DNA of 48,485 bases from Solirubrobacteraceae bacterium. GTDB taxonomy: Bacteria > Actinomycetota > Thermoleophilia > Solirubrobacterales > Solirubrobacteraceae. Positions 1-12,018 of the stretch are shown here, piece by piece. The first letter of the stretch is position 1. Every line of letters begins with the position of its first letter. A program made the position numbers and the translations under genes. The DNA lies in the NCBI GenBank assembly GCA_030447275.1, contig JAUJPF010000029.1:1-48485 (forward strand). The letters are read 5' to 3'. Under the pieces are notes generated by a model. That model made no database searches. It saw only the letters and a list, made by a program, of their open reading frames with translations, and was not told the origin of the DNA.

Positions 1-566
1 GCGTCGTCGGTGGCGGCGGCCAGCACCTCGTCGGGCTGGGCGAGCGCGGCCTCCAGGGCGGCGCGGCGGAAGGCCTGGGGCGTCTGGACGGCCCAGAGGC
101 CGCGGCGGTCGAGCGTGCGACGCACCATGCCGTCGGCGCCGACCTCCTTGGTGGTGTCGGTGACCGGCGCGGCGGCGATGGCCGCGTCGGCGTCGGCCAG
201 GGCGGCCAGGCAGGCGACGAACAGCTCCGGCCTGGCCAGCGGGCGAGCGGCGTCGTGGACGACGACCACGTCGGCGCCCGGGGGTGCCGCGGCCAACGCG
301 TTGCGCACGGAGTGGGCGCGCTCGCGCCCGCCGACCACGCCGATGGTCCCCTGCGGGACCTCCACGGCCTCGGGCAGCGCGACGACGATCGCCTGGATCT
401 GCGCCACCGCCCGCAGGGCCTCCAGGCTCCACTCCAGCATCGGCCGCCCCGCGACCGGGACGAGCGCCTTGGGGCCCGGGGACCCGAGGCGAAGACCTCG
501 TCCTGCGGCCACCACGAGAGCGACAGCGCTCTCGGGAGAGCGGGGCCCGCGCGCACGATCCTCCAC
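1..566 (-). CDS. ispD: 2-C-methyl-D-erythritol 4-phosphate cytidylyltransferase, 3' part cut by window edge
   Basis: IspD transfers CMP from CTP to methylerythritol phosphate in the MEP isoprenoid pathway. Reading back from a GTG at 566, I see the N-terminal nucleotide-binding segment VVAAGRGLRLGSPGPKALVP (residues about 18-37; family pattern AAGxGxR followed by PK) and the VVHDAARPL motif about 85 residues on, both hallmarks of this family. About 188 codons lie in the window; the C-terminal part is beyond base 1. It follows carD with a 36-nt gap, the common actinobacterial carD-ispD order. No strong Shine-Dalgarno is visible, so the exact start is inferred. Confidence 0.88.
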   Translation of the reverse strand, partial: MEDRARGPRSPESAVALVVAAGRGLRLGSPGPKALVPVAGRPMLEWSLEALRAVAQIQAIVVALPEAVEVPQGTIGVVGGRERAHSVRNALAAAPPGADVVVVHDAARPLARPELFVACLAALADADAAIAAAPVTDTTKEVGADGMVRRTLDRRGLWAVQTPQAFRRAALEAALAQPDEVLAAATDD

Positions 567-602
567 GTCGGCGGAGACCGGCTCGTGCGCGCGGGCAGTT
601 AC

Positions 603-1142
603 CTATGAGGCCAGCTGGGCTCCGGCCGACTCCAGGAGGAGGTCGTCGAGGAACGCCTCGGCATCCTCCTCGTCCTTCTCCAGCGCGTACATCAGCTCCG
701 ACGCCATGATCTTCTTGGCCCGGGTGAACATCTGCTTCTCGCCGGTGGACAGGCCCTTGTGGTGCTCGCGGATGGCCAGGTTGCGCACCACCTCGGCCAG
801 CTCGTAGATGTCTCCGGTCTTGATCTTGTCGCGGTTGTGCTTGAACCGGCGGTTCCAGTTCTTGGGCATCTCCGAGACCTTGTCCTCCAGCACGGCGAGG
901 ACCTTCTTCACGGTCACGTCGTCGATGACGCGGCGCAGGCCGGCGAGCTGGGCGTTCTCGCACGGCACCATGACCGTCATCTCGTTGTGCAGGATCTTGA
1001 TGGTGAGGTACTCGCGCTCCTCACCGAAGACCTTCTTGACCTCCTTTTTGAGGACCTTCCCCGCGCCATGGTGGGGATAGACGACATGGTCGTCCACCTC
1101 GAACTCGATGACCTCGGTGACGGGCTCGAGGTCCTCCAACAT
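603..1142 (-). CDS. carD: CarD-family RNA polymerase-binding transcription regulator
   Basis: CarD binds the RNA polymerase beta subunit and stabilises open complexes at many promoters, including rRNA promoters. The 179-aa product has the N-terminal Tudor-like RNAP-interacting domain (FEVDDHVVYPHHGAGKV, residues about 14-30) and the helical DNA-binding C-terminus containing the MPKNWNRRFKHN segment. It lies between disA and ispD on the same strand. The ATG at 1142 has only a poor Shine-Dalgarno. Eight codons upstream, in frame, an ATT at 1166 lies 6 nt after a good AAGGGAG, so translation may begin there instead (see findings). Family assignment is certain; the start is not. Confidence 0.95.
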   Translation of the reverse strand: MLEDLEPVTEVIEFEVDDHVVYPHHGAGKVLKKEVKKVFGEEREYLTIKILHNEMTVMVPCENAQLAGLRRVIDDVTVKKVLAVLEDKVSEMPKNWNRRFKHNRDKIKTGDIYELAEVVRNLAIREHHKGLSTGEKQMFTRAKKIMASELMYALEKDEEDAEAFLDDLLLESAGAQLAS

Positions 1143-1163
1143 GTGCTCTTCGGTCGTCTGCGG

Positions 1164-1179
1164 AATGGTTTGCTCCCTT
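1164..1179 (-). promoter_or_regulatory. Shine-Dalgarno AAGGGAG followed by in-frame ATT upstream of carD
   Basis: On the minus strand AAGGGAG (1179-1173) is followed after 6 nt by ATT (1166-1164), in frame with carD and eight codons before its first ATG. The spacing is ideal for initiation, whereas the ATG at 1142 has only GAAGAG three bases away. This is either a rare AUU start, as known for infC, or a sequence error of a normal start. Confidence 0.4.
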
Positions 1180-1222
1180 CATCGGCCGGCGCGCTGGCCG
1201 GTTCCTCGTTCCAAGTTCGATC

Positions 1223-2335
1223 CTAGGTCTGCAGGTAGCGGTCGACGAGATTGATCTCCTGCAGTCTGCGCAGGCCCTCGCGGATGTCCTTGGCGCGAAC
1301 CTGACCCACGCCGTCGACCGTCTCCAGCTCCGCGTCGGTGGCGGCCAGCATCTCGTCCAGCCCGCCGAACTCGCGTACGATCGAGGCGACGACGAGCTTG
1401 GGCAGGCGGGGGATGCGCCCCAGGATGCGAAAGCCCCGCGGGGACACCGGATAGTCCAGCGTGTTGAGCTTGCGGTCGTGGCCCAGCAGCTCGGCCAGGC
1501 GCCCGAAGTCGAGGAGGTCCGGGTGGGGCAGGCGGCCCAGCTGGTCCAGCGCCAATGCGTAAGCCTCGTCGGTCTCGTCGGTCAGGTAGTCATGCACCAG
1601 GGCGGCCTTGTCGGCGGCGGTGCCCACCATGGTCTCCTCGAGCTGCATCTCGATGAGGCGCCCCTCCGTGCCCAGCTCGACGATGTGGCGCTCGATCTCC
1701 ACCGCCATGCGGGTGACCAGCTCGGAGCGCTGCAGCACCGTCAGCACGTCGTGCAGGGTGGCGCCGCCCTCGAACTCCAGCGCGGTCAGGCGGGTGGAGA
1801 CCTGGTCCAGGCGGGTTCGGTACTTGTCCAGGGTCGCCAACGCCTGATTGGCCTTGGCCAGCACCACGGGGATGTCGTCGAGGATGTACTTGGCCCCGTC
1901 GACGTAGAGCGAGACCACCTCGCGGCGCTGGGAGATGGCGACGACCAGCGCGGGCGTCTGCTTGGAGACGCGCTCGGCGGTGCGGTGGCGGGTGCCGGTC
2001 TCCAGGGAGAGGATCGTGGGGTCGGGCATGAGCTGCGTGTTGGCCATGGCGATCTTGGTCGCGTTGGCGTTGAGCACGATCGCGCCGTCCATCTTGGCCA
2101 CCTGGTAGAGCAGCCCGGGGGTGTAGTCGATGTCCAGGCGGATGCCACCGCTGAACAGGAACGACAGTTCGTCGGGGTCGCCGATGGTCAGCAGGCCGCC
2201 GGTGCGGGCGTGGACGATGTTGTCGATGCCGTCGCGCAGCGCGGTGCCGGGGGCGACCATCTCCAGGGCCTTGACGAGTCGGGGCTCTTGGCGACCTTCG
2301 AGCTCTGTGAGCTCTTCCCCGGAACGCTGCGCCAT
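1223..2335 (-). CDS. disA: Diadenylate cyclase / DNA integrity scanning protein DisA
   Basis: DisA makes c-di-AMP from two ATP and monitors DNA damage as an octamer. The 370-aa product shows the DAC domain with the DGA motif (residues 83-85) and the TGTRHRTAERVS motif (RHR at 116-118), both needed for catalysis. A central helical spine follows, and a C-terminal helix-hairpin-helix region (GGLDEMLAATDAELETVDGV) that binds branched DNA. I chose the ATG at 2335 rather than 2344 because a near-consensus -10 (TAGAAT) overlaps the upstream ATG and lies exactly 7 nt before this one, which suggests a leaderless start. radA lies just upstream on the same strand. Confidence 0.96.
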   Translation of the reverse strand: MAQRSGEELTELEGRQEPRLVKALEMVAPGTALRDGIDNIVHARTGGLLTIGDPDELSFLFSGGIRLDIDYTPGLLYQVAKMDGAIVLNANATKIAMANTQLMPDPTILSLETGTRHRTAERVSKQTPALVVAISQRREVVSLYVDGAKYILDDIPVVLAKANQALATLDKYRTRLDQVSTRLTALEFEGGATLHDVLTVLQRSELVTRMAVEIERHIVELGTEGRLIEMQLEETMVGTAADKAALVHDYLTDETDEAYALALDQLGRLPHPDLLDFGRLAELLGHDRKLNTLDYPVSPRGFRILGRIPRLPKLVVASIVREFGGLDEMLAATDAELETVDGVGQVRAKDIREGLRRLQEINLVDRYLQT

Positions 2336-2342
2336 CCAGGGC

Positions 2343-2348
2343 ATTCTA
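2343..2348 (-). promoter_or_regulatory. -10 hexamer TAGAAT for leaderless disA
   Basis: TAGAAT reads 2348 to 2343 on the minus strand and is followed by 7 nt and the ATG at 2335. A transcript starting about 7 nt after the hexamer would begin at the start codon. No -35 match is visible. It gives disA its own promoter although radA lies 27 nt upstream on the same strand. Confidence 0.55.
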
Positions 2349-2371
2349 GCGCGGGGGCGTTTAGCAGGACT

Positions 2372-3802
2372 TTACGCCACCGGCCGTCTCGGAGCGTGGG
2401 TGATCGCGCCGTCACGAGGTGGGTGATGCCTCCCTGGGTCCGACGTGGCCAGTGGTTCATCGGCGAAGGCGCGGCGCAGCGCGCCCGACAGGGTGGGAAC
2501 CTCCGGCGGGGCGAGCAGCCGACCCAGCCCGAACTTCGCCGCCTCCTCGGCTCGACGCTCGGGGTGAGCCACGGAGCGCAGCTCGCCGGTGAGGCCCAGC
2601 TCGCCGAAGCAGGCGAGGGGCACGGGCGCCGTGGGCGCGTCCGGCGCGCTCTGACCCAGCGCCACGCCCTTCGCCGCGCTGGCCACCGCCAGAGCCACGG
2701 CGAGGTCGGCGCCGGGCTCCTCGACGCGCACGCCGCCCACGACGTTGACGAACACGTCGGCGGTGCCGGTGCCCACCCCGACGTGGCGGCCCAGCACGGC
2801 GAGCACGAGCGCCAGACGGCCGCGGTCGATGCCCGTGCACACGCGTCGGGGCGGCACCAGCTCGCTGGGAGAGACGAGGGCCTGCACCTCGACCAGCAGC
2901 GGCCGCGTGCCCTCCATGGCGGCCAACACGACGCTGCCCGGCTTGCCGGTCGCCTCCCCGACGAAGCGCGCGCTGGCGTCGAGCACCTCGACCAGGCCGT
3001 CCTGGCGCATCTCGAACACGCCGGCCTCGCTGGTGGAGCCGAAGCGGTTCTTGAGCGCGCGGACCGTGCGGTAGGTGCGCTCGCGCTCGCCCTCGAACTG
3101 CAGCACGCAGTCCACGAGGTGCTCGAGCACACGGGGTCCGGCCAGCGCTCCCTCCTTGGTCACGTGGCCCACCAGCAGCACGGCGGTCCCCGCCGCCTTG
3201 GCCACGCGCATGACGGCGGAGGCCACCTCGCGCACCTGGCCCACCGAGCCCGGAGCGCCGGTCAGCTCGGAGGCATGCAGGGTCTGGACGGAATCGATGA
3301 CCACGACGTCGGGGCGCTCGGCCTCCAGCGTGGCCAGCACGGCGCCCAGGTCGGTCTCGGCCAGCACCGGGATGTCCAGGGCACCCTCCCCCAGGCGCTC
3401 GGCGCGCAGGCGGATCTGGGCCGGCGACTCCTCGCCCGAGACGTAGAGCGTGCGCCGCCCGGCGGCCTGCAGGTGGGCCAGGGCCATGGCGGTCAGGGTC
3501 GACTTCCCGATCCCCGGCGAACCACCCAGCAGCACCAGCGAGCCTGGCACGATGCCTCCGCCCAGCACGCGGTCCAGCTCCCCCAGGCCGGTGGACAGGC
3601 GGGCGAGGGCCTCGGCGCGCACGTCGCGCAGGGGGACCGGCCGCGGGCCGCGCGACGGCCCCGAGCGCCCGTGGCGTTCCGGCGCGGCGGCGCGTTCCTC
3701 CACCAGCGTGTTCCACGCGCCACAGCCCGGGCACCGACCGTGCCAGCGCCCCTCCGCGTGGCCGCAGGCCGAGCAGACGTGAGCGGTTGCGTTGCGCGCC
3801 AT
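2372..3802 (-). CDS. radA: DNA repair protein RadA/Sms
   Basis: RadA is a RecA-like hexameric helicase that promotes branch migration during recombination. From ATG 3802 the product is 476 aa. It has an N-terminal four-cysteine zinc finger (C10, C13, C24, C27), a RecA-like ATPase with Walker A GGSPGIGKST at about 93-102, the RadA-specific KNRFG motif around residue 245, and a C-terminal Lon-protease-like domain. Longer in-frame starts exist but would run into the osmC leader; the zinc finger 10 residues from this ATG supports the choice. A TAGCTT hexamer ends 10 nt upstream. Adjacent disA is its usual partner. Confidence 0.96.
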   Translation of the reverse strand: MARNATAHVCSACGHAEGRWHGRCPGCGAWNTLVEERAAAPERHGRSGPSRGPRPVPLRDVRAEALARLSTGLGELDRVLGGGIVPGSLVLLGGSPGIGKSTLTAMALAHLQAAGRRTLYVSGEESPAQIRLRAERLGEGALDIPVLAETDLGAVLATLEAERPDVVVIDSVQTLHASELTGAPGSVGQVREVASAVMRVAKAAGTAVLLVGHVTKEGALAGPRVLEHLVDCVLQFEGERERTYRTVRALKNRFGSTSEAGVFEMRQDGLVEVLDASARFVGEATGKPGSVVLAAMEGTRPLLVEVQALVSPSELVPPRRVCTGIDRGRLALVLAVLGRHVGVGTGTADVFVNVVGGVRVEEPGADLAVALAVASAAKGVALGQSAPDAPTAPVPLACFGELGLTGELRSVAHPERRAEEAAKFGLGRLLAPPEVPTLSGALRRAFADEPLATSDPGRHHPPRDGAITHAPRRPVA

Positions 3803-3812
3803 GCGGGCACGA

Positions 3813-3818
3813 AAGCTA
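3813..3818 (-). promoter_or_regulatory. -10-like TAGCTT upstream of radA
   Basis: TAGCTT on the minus strand (3818-3813) is followed by 10 nt and the radA ATG at 3802. The short distance would give a leader of only a few bases, and no Shine-Dalgarno is present, consistent with leaderless initiation. It is in the 76-nt divergent gap with osmC. Confidence 0.45.
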
Positions 3819-3878
3819 CGGGCGTCACCCGACGGCTCCGCCGTCCCGTACAGCTTTGACACCAAGGAGATCAGCGGC

Positions 3879-4310
3879 ATGCCGGCACGCAAGGGCAGCG
3901 CGAAGTGGCAGGGCGACCTGCAGGGTGGCTCCGGCGACCTAACCGTCGGCGAGGGCGTCTTCCAGGGCGCTTACTCCTACGAGTCGCGCTTCGAGGAGGG
4001 GCAGGGCACCAACCCCGAGGAGCTCATCGCCGCCTCCCACGCGGCGTGCTTCTCCATGGCGCTGAGCGACGTGCTGGCCGAGCACGGCCACGAGCCCCGC
4101 AGCGTGGAGACCACCGCCAAGGTCGAGGTGCGCGTGGTCGACGGCGAGCCCGCCATCACGAAGATCGACCTCGCCACCACCGGCGACGTCCCCGGCATCG
4201 AGGAGGCCCACTTCCGTGAGCACGCCGAGGAGGCCAAGGCCGGCTGCCCCGTCTCGAAGGCGCTGGCCGGCGTGGGCGAGATCACGCTGGAGGCCAGGCT
4301 GGCCTCCTGA
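3879..4310 (+). CDS. osmC: OsmC/Ohr-family thiol peroxidase
   Basis: OsmC-type proteins reduce organic hydroperoxides with a pair of conserved cysteines. The 143-aa product carries C57 in the SHAACFSMAL segment and C123 in AKAGCPVSKAL, the catalytic and resolving positions, plus the family segment GTNPEELIAASHAAC. I chose ATG 3879 because an AAGGAG Shine-Dalgarno (3864-3869) sits 9 nt upstream; this is one of the few clear SD-led starts in the window. It is divergent from radA. Its 3' end overlaps the end of the damaged PLP enzyme gene. Confidence 0.93.
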   Translation: MPARKGSAKWQGDLQGGSGDLTVGEGVFQGAYSYESRFEEGQGTNPEELIAASHAACFSMALSDVLAEHGHEPRSVETTAKVEVRVVDGEPAITKIDLATTGDVPGIEEAHFREHAEEAKAGCPVSKALAGVGEITLEARLAS

Positions 4311-4891
4311 CGAGGTCCGTCGGGGCACCGACGGCGGCGCGCATGACCGGAGCCTGGGCGCTCGTCGGGGTCCGTGGCCCGCAGCCCAGGCTCGAGTCGA
4401 GCGCCCGCTCGACGTCGGCCACGAGGTCGGCAGCGCCGGTCACGTCGTCGCGGGCCTCGAGCGCCCGGGCGAGCGCACGGGCGTTGGCCTCAGCGCGCGC
4501 CAGGCGCACCTCGAGGGTGGCCAGCGAGCGGTGGGCCAGCCACGCCTCGAAGGGCCCGGGCAGCGCGCCGGTGGTCTCGCGCCACGTTCGCGCACGCGCG
4601 GCCAGGGCGCCGTCGCGTGCGGCGAGGTAGCCGAGCACGAGGTCGCTTGTGGCCGGTCAGCGCCTTGGAGGCGCTGGCCACCGCGAGGCCGGCCCCGAGC
4701 ACCAGCGGGCGCAGGCGCAGCGGCGTGGCCAGGGTGGCGTCGACGGCCAGCAGCGCGCCCGCGGCGTGGACGTCGCGCGCCAGCGGTGCCGCGAACGTCG
4801 GCCCGGGCAGGAACGGCTCGCCCTGCGCGGCCGCGCGCAGCCCGGCGTGGACGACGCGGGTGGCGGGAGCGCGCTCGGCGGCCATCGCCAC
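4282..4891 (-). pseudogene. Broken Cys/Met-metabolism PLP-dependent enzyme (cystathionine gamma-synthase/lyase-like)
   Basis: The pieces read as a trans-sulfuration enzyme. An N-terminus ATRVVHAGL...FLPGPTFAAP, then HAAGALLAVDATLATPL, then the PLP-lysine segment VASASKALTGH, then GPFEAWLAHRSLATLEVRLA, and finally AADLVADVERALD. Intact family members are near 370-400 aa. Here about 100 residues are missing between TFAAP and LARDVH (junction near 4783-4792), which removes the cofactor-phosphate region. Another block is missing between DDVTG and AADLV (near 4432-4441), and an extra base near 4646 shifts the frame after the PLP lysine. No functional product is possible as written. Whether this is a real pseudogene or an assembly collapse cannot be settled here. 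Confidence 0.75.
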
Positions 4892-4984
4892 CCCGCTACC
4901 GGCCGGCGCGGAGGGTGGCGCCCGCGCTGGTCGCGGTCCTGCCCACGACGCTGATCCAGCCGGTCGCGCTGAGAAGCGGCGCGA

Positions 4985-5000
4985 GCGGCCCCAAGGCCGC
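4985..5000 (-). terminator. Short hairpin downstream of clpC
   Basis: GCGGCC (4985-4990) pairs with GGCCGC (4995-5000) around a CCAA loop, 36 nt past the clpC stop. There is no T tract, so intrinsic termination is only a possibility. Confidence 0.25.
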
Positions 5001-5035
5001 CCGCGCGTCAGTCGTTGCGGTTGGCTGCGGGAAGG

Positions 5036-7641
<2,606 letters not shown>

Positions 7642-7787
7642 GGTGGGAGGAGCTGCTTCCTTCCTGCTGCTGGGGTGGCGGCGGTCCGGGGATTGGCCGT
7701 GTTGCTCGCCTGATCTGCTCCTCACCTTCTTCGGCCTGGGGCCGGTCGGATGAGCGGATCAGGGTCGAGCATGGGCGGACGGTGGTC

Positions 7788-7793
7788 AGTCTA
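7788..7793 (-). promoter_or_regulatory. Candidate -10 TAGACT in the lysS-clpC gap
   Basis: The 237-nt gap 7642-7878 between the end of lysS and the clpC start holds no convincing gene on either strand. TAGACT reads 7793-7788 on the minus strand and could start a clpC transcript with a leader near 140 nt. No clear -35 element or regulator site was recognised. Confidence 0.3.
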
Positions 7794-7878
7794 CCAACGG
7801 CCTCGCCGGCGCGCCCCCGACGCGAGCGCCGCTCGATCAGATGGCGGCGCCGGCTCGTCAGGCGCGACGCTCCGTGCG

Positions 7879-9440
<1,562 letters not shown>

Positions 9441-9458
9441 GCGCGGGCGGGTCCGCCG

Positions 9459-9945
9459 CTACAGCCGACGTCGATCTTGGTGATCTTGAGCTCGCGCACG
9501 GCGCCGTTGGGCAGCGACACCGACACGGTCGCGTTGCGCTTGTGCCGAGCAGCGCCTTGCCGACCGGCGACTCGTTGGAGAGCCGGTTGGCGCTCGGGTC
9601 GGCCTCGGTCGAGCCGACGATCGAGTAGGTGAGCGACTTGCCCTTCTCCTGGTCCTCGACGGTGACGGTGACGACGGAGCCGACGCGCACGACGTCGGAG
9701 CTCAGCTCGGACTGGTCGATGACCCGGGCGGAGCGCAGCTTGTCCTCGAGCGCGGCGATGCGCTGCTCGAGCATCGCCTGCTCGTTCTTGGCGTCGTCGT
9801 ACTCGGAGTTCTCGGAGATGTCGCCGAACTCGCGCGCCTCCTTGATGCGCTCGGCGACCTCGCGGCGCTTCTCCGTCGAGAGGTACTCGATCTCCTCCTT
9901 GAGCTTCTCGAGGCCTTCCGGGGTGAGGATGACGTCCTTCTGCAT
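9459..9945 (-). CDS. greA: Transcription elongation factor GreA, frameshifted near the C-terminus
   Basis: GreA rescues backtracked RNA polymerase by stimulating transcript cleavage. The N-terminal coiled coil is complete, with the acidic tip [16 protein letters not shown] at about residues 40-55. The FKBP-like C-terminal domain continues as [11 protein letters not shown] and then, in another frame, [20 protein letters not shown]. One C is missing in the GGCCAC at this break, and another base near the stop. With two bases restored the gene is 489 nt (162 aa), the normal size. lysS follows 18 nt downstream, suggesting a greA-lysS operon. Confidence 0.9.
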
Positions 9946-10077
9946 GGCCTTCGCGTCGTCCTGCGAAAGCCCCCGCACAGGGCGTTGGGGCGAGCGAAAA
10001 GCCGCGCATAGGCGGCGGAGCGGTCGCTCAGGGTAGCAGGGGGCCCGATGCGGCATGGGCGCAGGGCCGCGCGGCGC

Positions 10078-11058
10078 TCATCGGATGACGCGGCGCTGCT
10101 CGTCGAGCGTCTCCGCCCGCTGGAGGGCGTCCTGGGTCTTGCGCGGGGCGCCCGCGCGCTCGACGTACCAGGGGTGGAACTTGCGCAGGACGCAGGTAGC
10201 GCGTCGCGCGTCCGGCCCGAGGTGCTCGGCGGCGCGCTCGAGCACCCAGGTCCACTCGGCGACGATCTCGTCGCGGCCCGGCTCGACGATCGCGGGTGCC
10301 GAGCACCGCGCTCGAACAGCCACGGGGTTGCCCAGCGCGCCGCGCGCGAGCATCACCGCCGCCGCGCCCGTGTGCTCGAAGGCGCAGCGGACGTGGCCGG
10401 GGTCGCGCAGGCCGCCCGAGACGATCACGGGCACCGGCAGCGCCTGCACGAGCTCGGCGGCGAGGTCGTAGTCCGCGTGCCGGAGTGACGCGCGCACGGC
10501 GGCCGAGCGCGGGTGGAAGCCGAGGCCCGCGACGCCGGCGCGTCCTCGACGAGCCGGCGGGCGACGTCGACGCTCGCGCCGGCGCCGGCCGCGCCGCGAC
10601 GCGCGCAGCTTCACGGTGACCGGCAGCCCGGAGCCCTCGCGCGCGGCGCGCGCGACGGCGACCGCGGTGTCGGGGTCCGACGAGCAGCGCGGCGCCCGCG
10701 CCCGTCTTCATCGACCTTGGGCACCGGGCAGCCCATGTTGAGGTCGATGAGGTCCGCCGCCCGCCTCCGCGGCGAGCGCGCGGCGCCGAGCGCATCACCT
10801 CGGGGTCCTGGCCGAAGAGCTGGATGGCGACCGGCCCCGGCGCCTTCCTCTCCGGCACGCGCGCGCAGCAGCTCGGTCAGCGTGCGCTCGTTGCCGTAGT
10901 GGATCGCGAAGCTCGAGACCATCTCGCGACCGGCGATCCCCGCCCCGTAGCGCTTGGCCTGCAGGCGCACGAACCAGTTGCCGATCCCGGCCAGCGGCGC
11001 GAGCACCACGCGCGGTTGGGGACGGTCAGGCCGCCGAGGCGCCAGGGGTCGCGAGACT
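10078..11058 (-). CDS. dusB: tRNA-dihydrouridine synthase (DusB/NifR3 family), many frameshifts
   Basis: Dus enzymes reduce uridines in the tRNA D-loop with FMN. The family landmarks occur in order across several frames: RLGGLTVPNR, VVLAPLAGIGNWFVRLQAK (FMN loop), GPVAIQLFGQDP, DLIDLNMGCPVPKV (catalytic cysteine motif), VPVIVSGGLRDP and VMLARGALGNP. It ends with the C-terminal helical domain at the TGA at 10078. At least six shifts are needed, and the start cannot be placed better than about 11050-11100. All motifs being intact favours sequence error over decay. Confidence 0.8.
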
Positions 11059-11097
11059 GACGCGCGCCGCGACGTCGGCAGCGCCCGGGCGGCGGCG

Positions 11098-11991
11098 TCA
11101 CCAGCGCCGGCCGGAGATTGCGCCGCTTGCGCGGCCGTCGTCGGGCGCCGCGCGGCGTTGCCCACCACCCACTCCGCTTCGCGGTTGCGCCCGACCTCTG
11201 CGCGGTTCGGCTCGTCCAGGTTGCGCTCCCAGATCAGGCGCAGGCCGGTGAGGGTCAGCAGGTCGTCGACGTCGTCGATCTCCTCGCAGAACGGGACGAT
11301 GGACGCCCGCCAGGCCGCCCGTGGCGATGACCTCGGTCTCCTCGCCGAGCTGCTCGCGCAGCCGCGCACCATGCCGTCGACCATCGCCGCGTAGCCGTAG
11401 ACGACGCCGGAGCGGATCGCGTCGATCGTCGTCTTGCCGACCAGCACGCGCGGCTCGATGAGGTCGATCCGCGGCAGGGCCGCCGCGCCGCGTTCGGTGA
11501 GCGCGGCCAGCGAGATCTCGACGCCCGGGCGCGATGATCCCGCCGAGGTACTCGCCCGCGGCGGAGACGACGTCGAACGTGACCGCCGTGCCGAAGTCGA
11601 CGACCACGCAGGCGGTCCGTCGACGCGCTCGTAGCCGGCGATCGCGTTGACCAGGCGGTCGGCCCCGATCTCGCGCGGGTTCTCGTAGCGCAGCGGCATC
11701 CCCGTGCGCAGGCCCGGACCGACCACGCGGCATCTCGTGGCCGAGGTAGCGCGACGCCATGGCCGTCCACTCGGGCCGCAGCTGCGGCACGGTCGAGGAG
11801 ACGATCGACGCGTCGATGTCGTCGAAGGAGAGCCCGCGCAGCTCCAGCAGGTTGCGCAGCGCCGCGCCGAGCTCGTCGGCGGTCGAGTCGCGCACCGTCG
11901 CGAAGCGCCAGTGCTGCACGAGGCGCTCGCCGTCGAAGGCGCCGAGCTCCGCGTGGGTCTGCGTGTTGCCGGCGTCGACGACCAGGAGCAT
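11098..11991 (-). CDS. coaX: Type III pantothenate kinase, frameshifted
   Basis: CoaX phosphorylates pantothenate, the first step of CoA synthesis, and needs no tight feedback control. The ATG at 11991 opens MLLVVDAGNTQTHAELGAFD with the DxGNT phosphate loop. GADRLVNAIAGYE, DFGTAVTFDVVSAAGEYLGG and a GIIAP-VEISLAALTERGAAA stretch follow in neighbouring frames, then VLVGKTTIDAIRSGVVYGYA. Recognisable homology ends near 11220 (LTGLRLIWERN), which fits a 255-260 aa protein. No stop is visible there, and the frame runs on to 11098, so the 3' end is uncertain. At least five indels are needed. It is divergent from the GST-like gene. Confidence 0.82.
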   Translation of the reverse strand: MLLVVDAGNTQTHAELGAFDGERLVQHWRFATVRDSTADELGAALRNLLELRGLSFDDIDASIVSSTVPQLRPEWTAMASRYLGHEMPRGRSGPAHGDAAALREPARDRGRPPGQRDRRLRARRRTACVVVDFGTAVTFDVVSAAGEYLGGIIAPGRRDLAGRAHRTRRGGPAADRPHRAARAGRQDDDRRDPLRRRLRLRGDGRRHGARLREQLGEETEVIATGGLAGVHRPVLRGDRRRRRPADPHRPAPDLGAQPGRAEPRRGRAQPRSGVGGGQRRAAPDDGRASGAISGRRW

Positions 11992-12002
11992 CGGGGGCGA
12001 GA

Positions 12003-12010
12003 AGTATGCT
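12003..12010. promoter_or_regulatory. -10 element for the GST-like gene, partly shared with divergent coaX
   Basis: TATGCT (12005-12010, plus) is 8 nt before the ATG at 12019, a leaderless arrangement. The complement reads CATACT (12008-12003), 11 nt before the coaX ATG at 11991, so the same bases may drive both strands. The second hexamer lacks the initial T and is weaker. Confidence 0.45.
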
Positions 12011-12018
12011 CGCTCGCC

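Noticed and set aside
1183..1200. CGGCC/GGCCG hairpin between disA and carD as a terminator
   Set aside because: Five-base stem with an 8-base loop, no T tract, and located directly next to the carD ribosome-binding site; expected by chance in such GC-rich DNA.
1478..3859. A 793-codon open frame on the plus strand opposite disA and radA
   Set aside because: It is antisense to two well-recognised genes, is dominated by Gly/His/Gln/Val/Leu typical of reverse-frame reading in GC-rich DNA, and has no domain.
3856..3861. Perfect TTGACA upstream of osmC
   Set aside because: It lies 17 nt before the ATG and overlaps the ribosome-binding region, leaving no space for a -10 and start site for osmC; for radA it is on the wrong strand.
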